In this document: positions 18,926 through 27,579 of the stretch, in pieces | Layout: each line of letters starts with the position of its first letter | Numbering within the stretch: the first letter of the stretch is position 1 | Assembly: GCA_002687715.1 (NCBI GenBank) | Contig: NZBC01000097.1 | Span: 1-35,175 of the forward strand | Source of the DNA: Planctomycetota bacterium | GTDB lineage: Bacteria; Planctomycetota; GCA-002687715 | DNA: 35,175 nt | Reading direction: 5' to 3' | Translations under genes and position numbers: made by a program | Notes under the pieces: model-generated | The model's input: the letters and a program-made list of their open reading frames with translations, nothing else | What the model was told of the DNA's origin: nothing | The model's database searches: none

Positions 18926-19954
18926 ATGCGTGCCTTCACGACGATCCTCGTAATCTGCGCGCTCACGGGGTGCGCGAGTGACCCGTCCGATTCCGGACCG
19001 GGCCCCGGCGATCCCCAGCCGGGCCCCGGCGGCCTCGGCGAGGGGGCGGGTGCGGAGTCGCCCACTCCGATGCCGGATGCGGCGTCGGAGCAGTGGCTCG
19101 CGCGGATCGAGGTCGTGCAGGGGTTCATTCAGGCCCAGGACTGGGATCGTGCGTTGTCTGCGATCGACGAAGCCGTGCGCGACGCACCGCCCACCGGAGT
19201 CGGGGCCCATTTGTCCGCGCTCCGGGTGCAGGTGAAGCAGAACCAGCTCCAGTCCCTCTATGTCGAAGCGCTCATCGTTCTCGACTCGGAGCGTGTCGCG
19301 CTCGGCACACCGATCACGGGGCAGATCATCCTCGTGAATCTGTCCAAGAAGCAGCTGGTCATTCCTGCGCAGGTCCGCGGGAACCAGACGACGATCCAGC
19401 TCAACCTGAGCTACCGCGAGTTCGACAACCAGGGCGCCCTGTTCACGGAGCGGCGCCAACATCCGGTCCGCATCGGCAAGGACATCGTGCTCGAGCCCGG
19501 CGAGCGGCACTCGGAAGCAATCGTGCTTGACTCGCTCCAGTTCGGCCCGCACCGCGTGAACTACCGGCGCTACGAACTCGAGGCGCGGATGTACCCGTCG
19601 CAGATCCTCATCGGAGACGAGCCGTTCCCGGGCAACCTGCTCTTCGAACCCGCCCGGTGCGAGGTGTTTCCACGGAACTTCGAGCACCTCATCGAACGCC
19701 CGTTGGCACGGCTCGACGAGGCGGTGCGGAAGAACAGCCCGACCCACGTTCCGCTGGCCGCCGCGCTCGTCGCGTTGACCGACAAGGAGAAGGCGATCGG
19801 CAAGCTCGTCTCCTTCCTCCGACAGGACTGGGGAAAGGACCCGGACGGCCCTACGCGCGTCGCGTGTTGTGTCGGGCTGCGGATCCTCACGGGGGAGGAG
19901 TTGGCGGCACAGCCCGACCTGTGGCTGGAATGGTGGGAAAAACGCGGGCGCTGA
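18926..19954 (+). CDS. Lipoprotein with a tryptophan-rich tail, function unknown
   Basis: This 342-residue protein has a lipoprotein signal (FTTILVICALTGC, lipobox LTGC, Cys16), then a Gly/Pro-rich linker to about residue 50. A short helical region (QWLARIEVVQGFIQAQDWDRALSAIDEAV) resembles a TPR. A beta-rich middle domain follows (ITGQIILVNLSKKQLVIPAQ). The end, ILTGEELAAQPDLWLEWWEK, matches a motif near the end of the HEAT array in the VWA protein at 23533-25107. The start ATG 18926 gives the canonical signal; it lies three bases ahead of tyrS and probably shares its transcript. Confidence 0.75.
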   Translation: MRAFTTILVICALTGCASDPSDSGPGPGDPQPGPGGLGEGAGAESPTPMPDAASEQWLARIEVVQGFIQAQDWDRALSAIDEAVRDAPPTGVGAHLSALRVQVKQNQLQSLYVEALIVLDSERVALGTPITGQIILVNLSKKQLVIPAQVRGNQTTIQLNLSYREFDNQGALFTERRQHPVRIGKDIVLEPGERHSEAIVLDSLQFGPHRVNYRRYELEARMYPSQILIGDEPFPGNLLFEPARCEVFPRNFEHLIERPLARLDEAVRKNSPTHVPLAAALVALTDKEKAIGKLVSFLRQDWGKDPDGPTRVACCVGLRILTGEELAAQPDLWLEWWEKRGR

Positions 19955-19957
19955 CGC

Positions 19958-21214
19958 ATGACCGAACCGACGACCGGCGCAACGGAGCCACTCGACCCGG
20001 CGATCGCCAAGGAGGTCGCCCGCCAGAAGGAGATCATCCTTCGCGGCGCAGTCGACGTCATTTCGGAAGCGGAGCTCGAAGCCAAGCTCACGCAGAGCCT
20101 TCGCGACGGCAAGCCCCTGCGAGTGAAGCTCGGCGTCGACCCCACGTCGTCGTCGCTGCACCTCGGCTTCACGGTCGTGCTCAACAAGCTGCGCGACTTC
20201 CAGGACCTCGGCCACGTTGCGGTCCTCATTCTCGGCGATGCGACGGCGATGGTCGGTGACCCCACCGGTCGCAACAAGACCCGCCCGCGCCTGAAGCACG
20301 AGGAGATCGTCGCCCATGCCAAGGGCTACCTCGGCCAGGCATCCAAGGTCCTCGACGCTGACCGCCTCGAGGTTCACTACAACAGCGAGTGGCTGCATCA
20401 GCTCGACTTCGAAGGGCTCGTCGGCCTCACGGCGCGGTACACCGTTGCGCGCATGCTCGAGCGCAACGATTTCAGTCAACGCTACAAGGACGGTACGCCG
20501 ATCTACCTGCACGAGTTCGTGTATCCGCTGCTGCAGGGCTGGGACTCGGTCGAGATCGACGCCGATGTCGAGCTCGGCGGCTCCGACCAGCTCTTCAATC
20601 TCCTCGTCGGTCGAGATCTCCAGGAGCAGGAGGACCAGCCGGCGCAGTTCTGCCTGACGACCCCACTCCTCCTCGGCCTCGACGGCCAGCTCAAGATGAG
20701 CAAGAGCTACGGCAACGCCGTCGGCATCGACGAGCCCGCCGAGGAGATGTTCAAGAAGATCATGCGTGTCGACGACGCGATGATGCGGGACTGGTTCGTT
20801 CTCCTCACGCGCGAATCGATGAGCGAGATCGACGCGCTCCTGAAGGACGGCGCCAACCCCCGCGACGTCAAGATGCGCCTCGGTCACGTGCTCTGCACCC
20901 GCTACCACGATGCCGCAGCCGCTGACGCCGCTCAGGCGGCGTGGATCTCCCAGGTCTCCAAGAAGGAGCTTCCCGCCGACCTCCCCGCCGTCGCCGTAGG
21001 CGGTGTCCTCACCGATGGTCAGGCCTCCGTCGTGGACCTCCTGATGCTGGCCTTTCCCGACCTCAAGAGTCGCGGCGAAGCGCGCCGCCTCATGAAGGGC
21101 GGAGGCGTTTCCCTCTCTGGCGACAAGATCACCGACCCCATGGCCATCGTGACCGTGCAGGGCGACGAGATCCTGAAGGCGGGGAAGCGCCGCGTCGCCA
21201 AGCTCACTCTCTGA
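19958..21214 (+). CDS. tyrS: Tyrosyl-tRNA synthetase
   Basis: This class I aminoacyl-tRNA synthetase charges tRNA-Tyr. The 418-residue protein has the HIGH-like HLGF (68-71), KMSKS (246-250) followed by YGNAV, and the tyrosine-pocket region LLQGWDSVEIDADVELGGSDQ. An S4-type RNA-binding domain forms the C-terminus (GEARRLMKGGGVSLSGDKI). The sequence type, with VKLGVDPTSSSLHLGF and the intact KMSKS, is the TyrZ-like bacterial form rather than the KFGKT form of E. coli. The ATG lies 3 bases after the lipoprotein stop. Confidence 0.96.
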   Translation: MTEPTTGATEPLDPAIAKEVARQKEIILRGAVDVISEAELEAKLTQSLRDGKPLRVKLGVDPTSSSLHLGFTVVLNKLRDFQDLGHVAVLILGDATAMVGDPTGRNKTRPRLKHEEIVAHAKGYLGQASKVLDADRLEVHYNSEWLHQLDFEGLVGLTARYTVARMLERNDFSQRYKDGTPIYLHEFVYPLLQGWDSVEIDADVELGGSDQLFNLLVGRDLQEQEDQPAQFCLTTPLLLGLDGQLKMSKSYGNAVGIDEPAEEMFKKIMRVDDAMMRDWFVLLTRESMSEIDALLKDGANPRDVKMRLGHVLCTRYHDAAAADAAQAAWISQVSKKELPADLPAVAVGGVLTDGQASVVDLLMLAFPDLKSRGEARRLMKGGGVSLSGDKITDPMAIVTVQGDEILKAGKRRVAKLTL

Positions 21215-21221
21215 CCGGCGT

Positions 21222-21237
21222 TCCGGGAATCCCCGGA
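21222..21237 (+). terminator. Small GC hairpin after tyrS
   Basis: TCCGGG, loop AATC, CCCGGA forms a perfect 6-bp stem 8 bases past the tyrS stop. There is no T-run; it is a weak terminator candidate placed just ahead of a new promoter. Confidence 0.35.
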
Positions 21238-21267
21238 GTCATCGGATCGGTCGTGGCTGACTCTGCT

Positions 21268-21296
21268 TTGACCCCGAAGTGGAGCAGGGATATCCT
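21268..21296 (+). promoter_or_regulatory. Sigma-70-type promoter
   Basis: TTGACC at 21268-21273 and TATCCT at 21291-21296 are separated by the ideal 17 bases. Transcription would start near 21303, giving a leader of about 30 nt to the ATG at 21332 with GGAG in between. Confidence 0.6.
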
Positions 21297-21331
21297 TGAC
21301 TTGTCGTCCGTTGCCTTCGGAGATCACTCCC

Positions 21332-22852
21332 ATGCGCCTCATCGTCGCCCTCGCATTGCCGTTCCTCGTATTGCCGCTTCTCGTGTCGTCCGTGTTTGCG
21401 GACGACGTCACCATGAAGAACGGCCGGGTTCACAAGGACGTGACCCTGATCAAGGAGACGAAGACCACCTACACGTTCCTGACCCACGCGGGGGCGCGGC
21501 TGACGCTGCGCAAGGCATCCGTAGAGAAGATCGAGAAGAAGCCGACCGTGCGTGGCGAGTTCATGAAGCGCCAGAAGAAGGTAGGCAAGAGGGACGCAGA
21601 CGGCCTGGTGGAGCTCGCGGCGTGGGCGCAGCACAAGGGGATGAAGAAAGACGCGAGCAAGCTGCTCAAGAGGGCCCTGAGCGTCGATCGCAATCACCAG
21701 AAGGCCCACACGCTTCTTGGCGACAAGCTCTACGAAGGCAAGTGGATCTCCGAGGCGGAGTGGAACCGGAAGAACGCGAAGGCCCTCGAGAAGAAGTACA
21801 AGGCGCTGGGTTGGAAGAAGAGCGGCGGCAAGTGGCTCAACCCGGTCGAGTTCTATCGCAAGGAAAAGAAGCTGGTCCAGGTGCAGGGCCACTGGGTCGA
21901 TCCCAAGCTCGCCAAGGAGATCGCGAAGAACCAGCTCGTGTGGCTCGAGGGCGACTGGATCACCGCGGAGGACAAGAAGAAGGCCGACACCGGCTACCGG
22001 AAGCTCAAGAAGCGGTGGTGGCCGATCGAGGACCTCGACGAGCGTCACGCCGAGTTCGACGACCCGTGGGTTCTCAAGGGAGAGTTCGTCGAGGTGCACT
22101 CGAACGCGCGTCACAAGGACGCGCGCAAGATCCTGAAGTGGGCCGAGGGATACTACGAGAGTTGTCGCAGCCTCTTCGGAATGGAGCACCGGGATCTCTA
22201 CGACGAGGACAAGGGCCGCCTCGTCGTCGTGTTGGGCCGCGGCGTGAAGTCGTACCAGTTCCTCGGCAAGAACTTCACGCGCGAGGATCGCATCGCCCAC
22301 AAGTCGTCGGGCTACGGTTCGTTCTATGCCCCGACGTACGGCCAGGGCCGCGGCGGTGGTTGCACCTACCTCCACGGCGACCTGAACTGGGTCCAGGTCT
22401 GGGTCGGCAACGCTGTCACCCACTCCTACATCGCGCGCATGTCCAAGTACATGAACACCGATGAGAAGACCTTGGAGGCGCTCGCCGGCTACATCGCGGG
22501 GACGCGGAAGGGCAAGTACGCGCCGACGCGGTGGTTCCATTGGCGCTACCTGAATTCACCCGGCGACCGCCCGATCGGTGCCGCGCACGGGATGTACGAC
22601 CGCATCGGCTACACGACGGAGCACACGCTCTGTCAGGCCGGCTTCCTGCTCCACTTCCTGCGAGAAAAGAACGAAACCGCGTTCCGAGAGTTCTGGAATG
22701 CGTTCATCGCGGGGGATGGAGTCATCCTGACCGGGCTCGTGAGACAGTGCTTCGCGAACGGCGGGGAGATCGACGCGCAGGCCCTGGACCAGGAGTTCAG
22801 GACGTTCCACGAGGCGTACAACAAGAGCTTCAAACCCTCTCCGGACCGGTAG
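21332..22852 (+). CDS. Secreted tryptophan-repeat protein, function unknown
   Basis: This 506-residue protein has a signal peptide (LIVALALPFLVLPLLVSSVFA, cleavage before DDV). Residues 25-75 form a small beta unit (VTMKNGRVHKDVTLI). Residues 85-130 look like a TPR. Four short repeats of G-x-W-hydrophobic follow: EGKWISEAE (about 135), GGKWLNPVE (165), QGHWVDPKL (185) and EGDWITAED (206). The C-terminal half (about 240-500), with FVEVHSNARHKDARKILKWAEGYYESC, resembles the gluzincin-like peptidase domains of planctomycete secreted proteins, but where HExxH would be expected it reads NAVTHSYIAR, so it is probably not a peptidase. The start ATG has GGAG 9 bases upstream. Confidence 0.7.
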   Translation: MRLIVALALPFLVLPLLVSSVFADDVTMKNGRVHKDVTLIKETKTTYTFLTHAGARLTLRKASVEKIEKKPTVRGEFMKRQKKVGKRDADGLVELAAWAQHKGMKKDASKLLKRALSVDRNHQKAHTLLGDKLYEGKWISEAEWNRKNAKALEKKYKALGWKKSGGKWLNPVEFYRKEKKLVQVQGHWVDPKLAKEIAKNQLVWLEGDWITAEDKKKADTGYRKLKKRWWPIEDLDERHAEFDDPWVLKGEFVEVHSNARHKDARKILKWAEGYYESCRSLFGMEHRDLYDEDKGRLVVVLGRGVKSYQFLGKNFTREDRIAHKSSGYGSFYAPTYGQGRGGGCTYLHGDLNWVQVWVGNAVTHSYIARMSKYMNTDEKTLEALAGYIAGTRKGKYAPTRWFHWRYLNSPGDRPIGAAHGMYDRIGYTTEHTLCQAGFLLHFLREKNETAFREFWNAFIAGDGVILTGLVRQCFANGGEIDAQALDQEFRTFHEAYNKSFKPSPDR

Positions 22853-23203
22853 ATCGGGCGTTCTGGGGTCCGGATGGGACGGAGGCGTCTCCACCGGAAT
22901 CCCCGCTGCGGGCGGGGGAGGGCGTGTCGATCTGCCCCAAGCTACTGTGCCGCAGGACCTTGACGCGCTACCGGCCCAATACCTAAACTCCCTGAAGGTC
23001 CCGAACCCGGGCGTTCCTGAGACGTGCCGGGTCACTTGAACTCGACAGGGGGGGCGCATGCGTGGCCATCGCACCGTGTGCCAGCTAGCGGGAGGAATCA
23101 GGTCCTCCCACGTGCGTCGAAAGAAGAGAGGGCTGCATCTTGCCAGGGAGCCGGGCACACCTGCCAGCCAGGCTCACGTGGAGGATGCGTGCACAGGACC
23201 AAC
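22853..23203 (+). other. 350-bp intergenic region with a structured leader
   Basis: There is no convincing gene. A possible sigma-70 promoter is TTGACG at 22960-22965 and TAAACT at 22984-22989, spacer 18. Downstream, GGGAGGA (23090-23096) pairs with TCCTCCC (23103-23109) around loop ATCAGG, and flanking GCACCGTG (23071-23078) can partly pair with CACGTGC near 23109-23115, giving a nested fold. A weak sigma-54-like match, GGGCTGCATCTTGC (23130-23143, GG-N10-GC), also occurs. If the promoter at 22960 is used, the leader of the next gene would be about 200 nt. Confidence 0.4.
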
Positions 23204-23530
23204 ATGAGAGCTTGTCATCGTTGCGAGACTGTCTGGGAGGAGACCGGTCAGCCCGGTTTCAACAACACGTGTTCAGGTTGCGGAATGTCGCTCCACTCCT
23301 GCATGAACTGCGCCCACTTCATTGCGAAGGGCTCGGTGCGGTGTCTTGTGGAGCAGGCACCCGACGTGCAGGACCCGGGAGCGGGAAACCGCTGTGCGCA
23401 CTTCGAATTCGCATCCGTGAACGAGGGTGCGCCGGCGGCGTCGCGGGAAGCGGTGCTCGGCGCGAGCGAGTCCGGGGGAGATGATCCGGCGGCGGCGCGG
23501 CGCCGATGGGCGAAGCTGTTCGGAGACTGA
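23204..23530 (+). CDS. Small cysteine-rich, probably zinc-binding protein
   Basis: This 108-residue protein has CHRC at the start, then TCSGCGMSLHSCMNCAHF, a single cysteine in VRCLVEQ, and NRCAHFEF. The nine cysteines, largely as CxxC pairs, plus histidines suggest one or two zinc-ribbon-like sites. The remaining 40 residues are Ala/Gly/Ser-rich and end in a short basic helix (ARRRWAKLF). The start ATG 23204 has AGGA about 6 bases upstream; an in-frame GTG at 23189 is possible. It converges on the VWA gene with only 2 bases between stops. The family is not recognised. Confidence 0.65.
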   Translation: MRACHRCETVWEETGQPGFNNTCSGCGMSLHSCMNCAHFIAKGSVRCLVEQAPDVQDPGAGNRCAHFEFASVNEGAPAASREAVLGASESGGDDPAAARRRWAKLFGD

Positions 23531-23532
23531 GC

Positions 23533-25107
23533 TCAACGCGCGCGAACGTAGACGCCCTGCGACTCTGCGCTGAGCCGCTTGAGCAAGCGAGCGTCGTGAT
23601 CGGGGCCGATGCCGACAGTATGGATCACGATGCGGGTCTGCTCGTTGAGGCGGGCGACTTCGCTGCAAATGAGGTCGGACGCCTGGACCTTGCCGGCGGT
23701 GGGTTGGCCGTCGGTGAGCAGCATCACGGTGTCGACGATCATCGCCTTCGAGGGTCGGCCGCGTCGTCCCCGCGCTTCGAGCAGGACCATCTCCACGGCG
23801 TCGTAGATGTTCGTCTTGCCGTGGGCGCGCAGCGTCTTGACCCACGCGATGATGCCGCGGCGGGTGATGTCGTCGAGCTTGACCATTCGCGGGTGGTAGG
23901 GCCGCAGGCCGTTCGAGTAGGCGATGATGTTGATCTTCATCCCCGAGGGGAGCCCCTGGAGCGAGCGGATCAGCTCTCGCTTGGCGCGGTCGAGTTTGGT
24001 TTCCTCCTCCCCGCCGAAGCCCGTCGTGGCGACGGCGTTGACCTTCTCGTTCATGCTGCCTGAGATGTCGATGAGGTAGACGAGCGCGTGGGACCGAAAA
24101 CGCAGCCCGTAGAACTCGTTGCCCTTGCCGGCATCGATCTGGAGATCCTTCTTGGAGATCTTGCGGCCGATCTTCTTGCCGAAGCGACCAGGGCGTTTGT
24201 AGTTGCGCTTCGAGTTGCGCCACCAGTCTTCCCAGAGCGCGACGTTGTCGTGGAAGGTGACGCCGGTGAGGTGGCGAAGTACGACGATCGCGTCCTGGAG
24301 GAGTCGCCCCTCCTCGCGGCCCACCGCCTGGATGAGCGCCTCCACCGCTTGCGTGCCGCCCACGAGCCGCAGGCTCATGATGGCTGCGCTGCGCACGATG
24401 GCGAAGTCGTCGGAGACCGCCCGGCACAGCGCAGGCTCGTTGTCGATGCGGTTCTGGTCGCCGAGCGCGTCGGCCGCGGCGGCCCGGATGTGCGGGTCCC
24501 GTGAACGGTGCAGGACCTCGGCGAGCAAGGCCGACGTCTCGTCGCGGGGGAGGACCGCCAACAGCTTCATGAGCGACCGCTTCAGCGGATAGTCCCGCGC
24601 GGACCGCGCCTTGCCCAGGAGTGTCTTCAGGTGCTTGTCCTGGTCCGGCCCGGCGAGCGTCTCGAGCGACGCCTTCCAACCCGTGCGAAGCAAGCGATTC
24701 TCGCGAGCGATGGTGTGCAACGACTGTCGGCGAAACTGCAGGTCGCCGTTGCACTGGTCGAGCTCATCGCGGGCCTTGAACACCTGTTCCGAGGTGCCGC
24801 GCTTCTCTTGCTTTGCGAGTTCCTGGTCGAAACGTCTTCGCAGCTTCTCGAGCTTGAGGATGCGCTTCTCGGTTGCGACGACGGCCCGGCCGTCCGACTC
24901 CAGCGCCTTGAGGAATCGCTCGAGATTCGACTCGTGAGGCAATCGGACGAGCGCCTCGGTCGCATCGAGACGATGCGGGCCAGCGGTGCCTCTGCGTGCG
25001 TCATCGAAAGCAGCGACCAGCTCCTTGGACGGAGCCGCCGGCTGGGCGAGGACGGGGGAGACGCAGGCCAGGGTGAGGAGGAGCGTCCGGAAGGCCATGG
25101 TCAGCAT
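23533..25107 (-). CDS. Secreted HEAT-repeat / von Willebrand A domain protein
   Basis: This 524-residue protein has a signal peptide (FRTLLLTLACVSPVLAQP). A charged helical, probably coiled-coil region spans about residues 75-135. HEAT repeats follow at about 170-285 (DPHIRAAAADALGD; FAIVRSAAIMSLRLVGG). The array ends with LTGVTFHDNVALWEDWWRN. The C-terminal VWA domain (about 340-520) has an intact MIDAS metal site: DISGS (347-351), T432 in KTNIYDAV, and D466 in LTDGQPT. VWA domains of this kind bind protein ligands through a divalent ion. The start is ATG 25107 (or 25098). It lies 22 bases behind the deoxyhypusine-synthase-like gene, so probably in the same transcript. Confidence 0.85.
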   Translation of the reverse strand: MLTMAFRTLLLTLACVSPVLAQPAAPSKELVAAFDDARRGTAGPHRLDATEALVRLPHESNLERFLKALESDGRAVVATEKRILKLEKLRRRFDQELAKQEKRGTSEQVFKARDELDQCNGDLQFRRQSLHTIARENRLLRTGWKASLETLAGPDQDKHLKTLLGKARSARDYPLKRSLMKLLAVLPRDETSALLAEVLHRSRDPHIRAAAADALGDQNRIDNEPALCRAVSDDFAIVRSAAIMSLRLVGGTQAVEALIQAVGREEGRLLQDAIVVLRHLTGVTFHDNVALWEDWWRNSKRNYKRPGRFGKKIGRKISKKDLQIDAGKGNEFYGLRFRSHALVYLIDISGSMNEKVNAVATTGFGGEEETKLDRAKRELIRSLQGLPSGMKINIIAYSNGLRPYHPRMVKLDDITRRGIIAWVKTLRAHGKTNIYDAVEMVLLEARGRRGRPSKAMIVDTVMLLTDGQPTAGKVQASDLICSEVARLNEQTRIVIHTVGIGPDHDARLLKRLSAESQGVYVRAR

Positions 25108-25129
25108 CGTAACTGCTCGTGGCCTGCAA

Positions 25130-26116
25130 CTACCACCCGAGGACATAGGCGAAGATCAGGGGCGCCACGATGGTGGCGTCCGACTCGATGACGAACCGGG
25201 GTGTATCGGCCGCCAGCTTGCCCCAGGTGATCTTCTCGTTGGGGACGGCGCCGCTGTAGCTGCCATAACTCGTGGTCGAGTCGGAGATCTGGCAGAAATA
25301 GCTCCAGAGCGGGGTGTCCTTGCATTTCAAGTCCTGGATGAGCATCGGCACGACGCAGATCGGGAAGTCGCCAGCGATTCCGCCGCCGATCTGGAAGAAC
25401 CCCAACGGCGAACCCGCGGTCGTCTCCTGGTACCAGCGGCCGAGCTCCACCATGGTCTCGATGCCGTTCTTGACCGTATTGGCGCTGGCGATGCGGCCAG
25501 ACATGGCAGCTGCGGCGAAGAAGTTGCCGAGCGTCGAATCCTCCCAGCCGGGGACGAAGATCGGGAGGTCGCGTTCCGCCGCGGCCACGAGCCACGAGTC
25601 CTCGGGGTCGATCTGGTACGACGCCGCGAGCGCCCCGTTCTTGATGATGGTGTAGAGCGGCTCGTGGGGGAAGAAGCGGCGTCCCTCCTCGTCGGCCCGG
25701 ATCCACTCCGAGGCGACCTCGGCTTCGACCCGTCGCATCGCTTCTTCTTCGGGGATGCAGGTGTCCGTGACCCGGTTGAGGTGCCGCTCGAGCAGCGCCA
25801 GCTCGTCGGCGGGCGTCAGGTCGCGGTAGTTGGGAATGCGCTCGTAGTGCTCGTGAGCGACGAGGTTGAACAGGTCCTCCTCGAGGTTCGCTCCGGTGCA
25901 GCAGATCGCGTGGACCTTCTCCTGGCGGATCATCTCCGCGAGTGAGATCCCGAGCTCGGCCGTGCTCATGGCGCCGGCCAGGGTCACCAGCATCCGTCCG
26001 CCACCGTCGAGGAGCTCGAGCCACGCCTCCGCCGCGTCCTTCAGGGTCGCGGCGTTGAAGTGTCGGTAGTGGGTCCGGATGAAGTCGGAGATGGCAGCCA
26101 TGAGGCTCGGCATCAT
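25130..26116 (-). CDS. Deoxyhypusine synthase-like protein
   Basis: This 328-residue protein of the deoxyhypusine/homospermidine synthase fold uses NAD and spermidine-type amines. The active-site lysine of the family is kept (K300 in NEKITWGKL), as are TLAGAMSTAELG near the start and VPGWEDSTLGNFF. Bacteria lack eIF5A, the eukaryotic substrate, so the product is probably a polyamine or an unknown aminobutylated target. The start is uncertain: ATGs at 26116, 26113 and 26101 are all possible and none has a strong ribosome binding site. It is preceded by a region with an AT-rich dyad (26183-26208) and follows ino1 on the same strand. Confidence 0.88.
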   Translation of the reverse strand: MMPSLMAAISDFIRTHYRHFNAATLKDAAEAWLELLDGGGRMLVTLAGAMSTAELGISLAEMIRQEKVHAICCTGANLEEDLFNLVAHEHYERIPNYRDLTPADELALLERHLNRVTDTCIPEEEAMRRVEAEVASEWIRADEEGRRFFPHEPLYTIIKNGALAASYQIDPEDSWLVAAAERDLPIFVPGWEDSTLGNFFAAAAMSGRIASANTVKNGIETMVELGRWYQETTAGSPLGFFQIGGGIAGDFPICVVPMLIQDLKCKDTPLWSYFCQISDSTTSYGSYSGAVPNEKITWGKLAADTPRFVIESDATIVAPLIFAYVLGW

Positions 26117-26182
26117 GGTAGCTCGCGCGGTGCTTCGCGGCACTGGGCCCAACGGTCCATGGGAGGCTGCTCATGGGTTGCG

Positions 26183-26208
26183 CATAACGTTGATTATCGG
26201 ACGTTATG
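26183..26208. repeat. Perfect 8-bp dyad upstream of the deoxyhypusine-synthase-like gene
   Basis: CATAACGT (26183-26190) is perfectly inverted as ACGTTATG (26201-26208) around TGATTATCGG. It is an AT-rich island in GC-rich DNA, about 65-90 bases before the gene start, with no T-run after either arm. Operator is the likeliest reading. The half-site shares CGTTA with the dyad at 29304-29340. Confidence 0.55.
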
Positions 26209-26252
26209 GGTGCGAATCAGGCCAAGGGCTCGTCTCTTTCTCGCGAGATCTC

Positions 26253-27539
26253 CTAACGCGCCTTGCGGGGACGCAGTGGCAGATGCACCTGTCCGGTTCG
26301 CGCGATGAGTCCGCTCTCCCACGGCTGCCCGGCGAGGTGGGCCTTGACGTAGTCCAGCAGGTGGTGGAACTGGAAGTGCAGGTCGTGCTCGTCGACGCCG
26401 ATCGGAGACTTGAAGAAGCACGACAGCCAGGTCATCAGCCCGGACTCCTGCTTGCGGTGGGCGAAGTCTGCGAGGCGCACCATGTCCAGGACGACGGGCG
26501 CGGCGAGGATGGCGTCGCACCCCTGCCAGGTGAACTGCAGGGACATCTTGTAGTCCAGGAAGCCCTCGAAGTGGATGAAGTCCCAGGCAGTCTTGAGGTC
26601 CTTCAGGCTCGGGACGTAGTCGATGCCGACGTGGGTGTGGAGCGGGTAGCCGAGGATGTTCGAGAGCAGGCCGTCCTTGGTCTTGATCTTGGAGCTCTTG
26701 TTCTCGGGGTTGGACAGGACCTGCCCGTCGCGGTCGCCGAGGATGTTGTAGCCCTGCCAGGTCAGGACCTTGAGGTTGCGGTACTTGAACATGGGCGCGA
26801 GAGCCGACTTGACGAGGGTCTCCCCCGTCTTGCCGTCGTTGCCCATGATGGGGACCTTGTTCTTCCGTGCGAGAGCCTGGATGGCCGGGACGGTGCAGCC
26901 CGTGTTGGGGGTGAAGTTGATGAGGGGCAGCCCGAGCTCGGCGGCTGCGTATCCATAGATGACGCTCGCGCGCAGGGTGCGGCCGTCGTCAGTGTCGAGG
27001 AGGCGGCGCAGTCCCTTCATCGTCTCGAGGGACGGGTCCGGCGGTAGCGGGGGCTCCGTAGACGCGACGTTGACGACGACGACCCGGTCGAGGTCGTTCC
27101 GTTGCCGAAAGGACTCGATGTCGGACTGGATCGCCGCCACGAGCGCCCGCAGCTTGCCGGGCCGACGGGTCGCTTGACGCGTGCTCAGGCGCCGGATCGT
27201 GGCGCCGCAGTTGAACGCCGTTCCGACGCAGACGTTCTCGTCGACGCTGTCGAGATCGTCCTTGATGCTCTGGAGCTTCTCGAGATCGAACGTCCCGTTC
27301 TCGCGGTAGATTTCGTACGCACTCTGGTAGACCGTCGAGCGTCGGACGTCGTGTCCACCAAAGACCAGACCGTCAAGGGAGGCGAGGTCGAGCTGGTTGA
27401 AGGGCGGCGTCTCCGTGAGCATTCCGGCTCCGGAGACGAGCTTGCGCGCGGCCATGATCGTTCCGACCACCATGGTCGTCGCGAGGCCGCCGTGGGCTCC
27501 GATCAGCCACACTCCGCAGCGTGCGTTCTTCTTGGTCAT
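26253..27539 (-). CDS. ino1: Myo-inositol-1-phosphate synthase
   Basis: This NAD-dependent enzyme converts glucose 6-phosphate to 1L-myo-inositol 1-phosphate, the first step to inositol lipids or compatible solutes. The 428-residue protein has an N-terminal nucleotide-binding fold (GVWLIGAHGGLATTMVVG), LINFTPNTGCTVPAI, MGNDGKTGETLVKSALAPMF, the NPENKSSKIKTKDG segment and GIDYVPSLKDLKTAWDFI, all typical of Ino1. The start ATG 27539 has GAGGG 4-5 bases upstream. It lies 40 bases after nadE on the same strand, so it is probably co-transcribed with the NAD-making enzyme. Confidence 0.94.
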   Translation of the reverse strand: MTKKNARCGVWLIGAHGGLATTMVVGTIMAARKLVSGAGMLTETPPFNQLDLASLDGLVFGGHDVRRSTVYQSAYEIYRENGTFDLEKLQSIKDDLDSVDENVCVGTAFNCGATIRRLSTRQATRRPGKLRALVAAIQSDIESFRQRNDLDRVVVVNVASTEPPLPPDPSLETMKGLRRLLDTDDGRTLRASVIYGYAAAELGLPLINFTPNTGCTVPAIQALARKNKVPIMGNDGKTGETLVKSALAPMFKYRNLKVLTWQGYNILGDRDGQVLSNPENKSSKIKTKDGLLSNILGYPLHTHVGIDYVPSLKDLKTAWDFIHFEGFLDYKMSLQFTWQGCDAILAAPVVLDMVRLADFAHRKQESGLMTWLSCFFKSPIGVDEHDLHFQFHHLLDYVKAHLAGQPWESGLIARTGQVHLPLRPRKAR

Positions 27540-27579
27540 GAAACCCTCAGGCTGAAAGCGTGCGGGATTGGCCGGGCGT

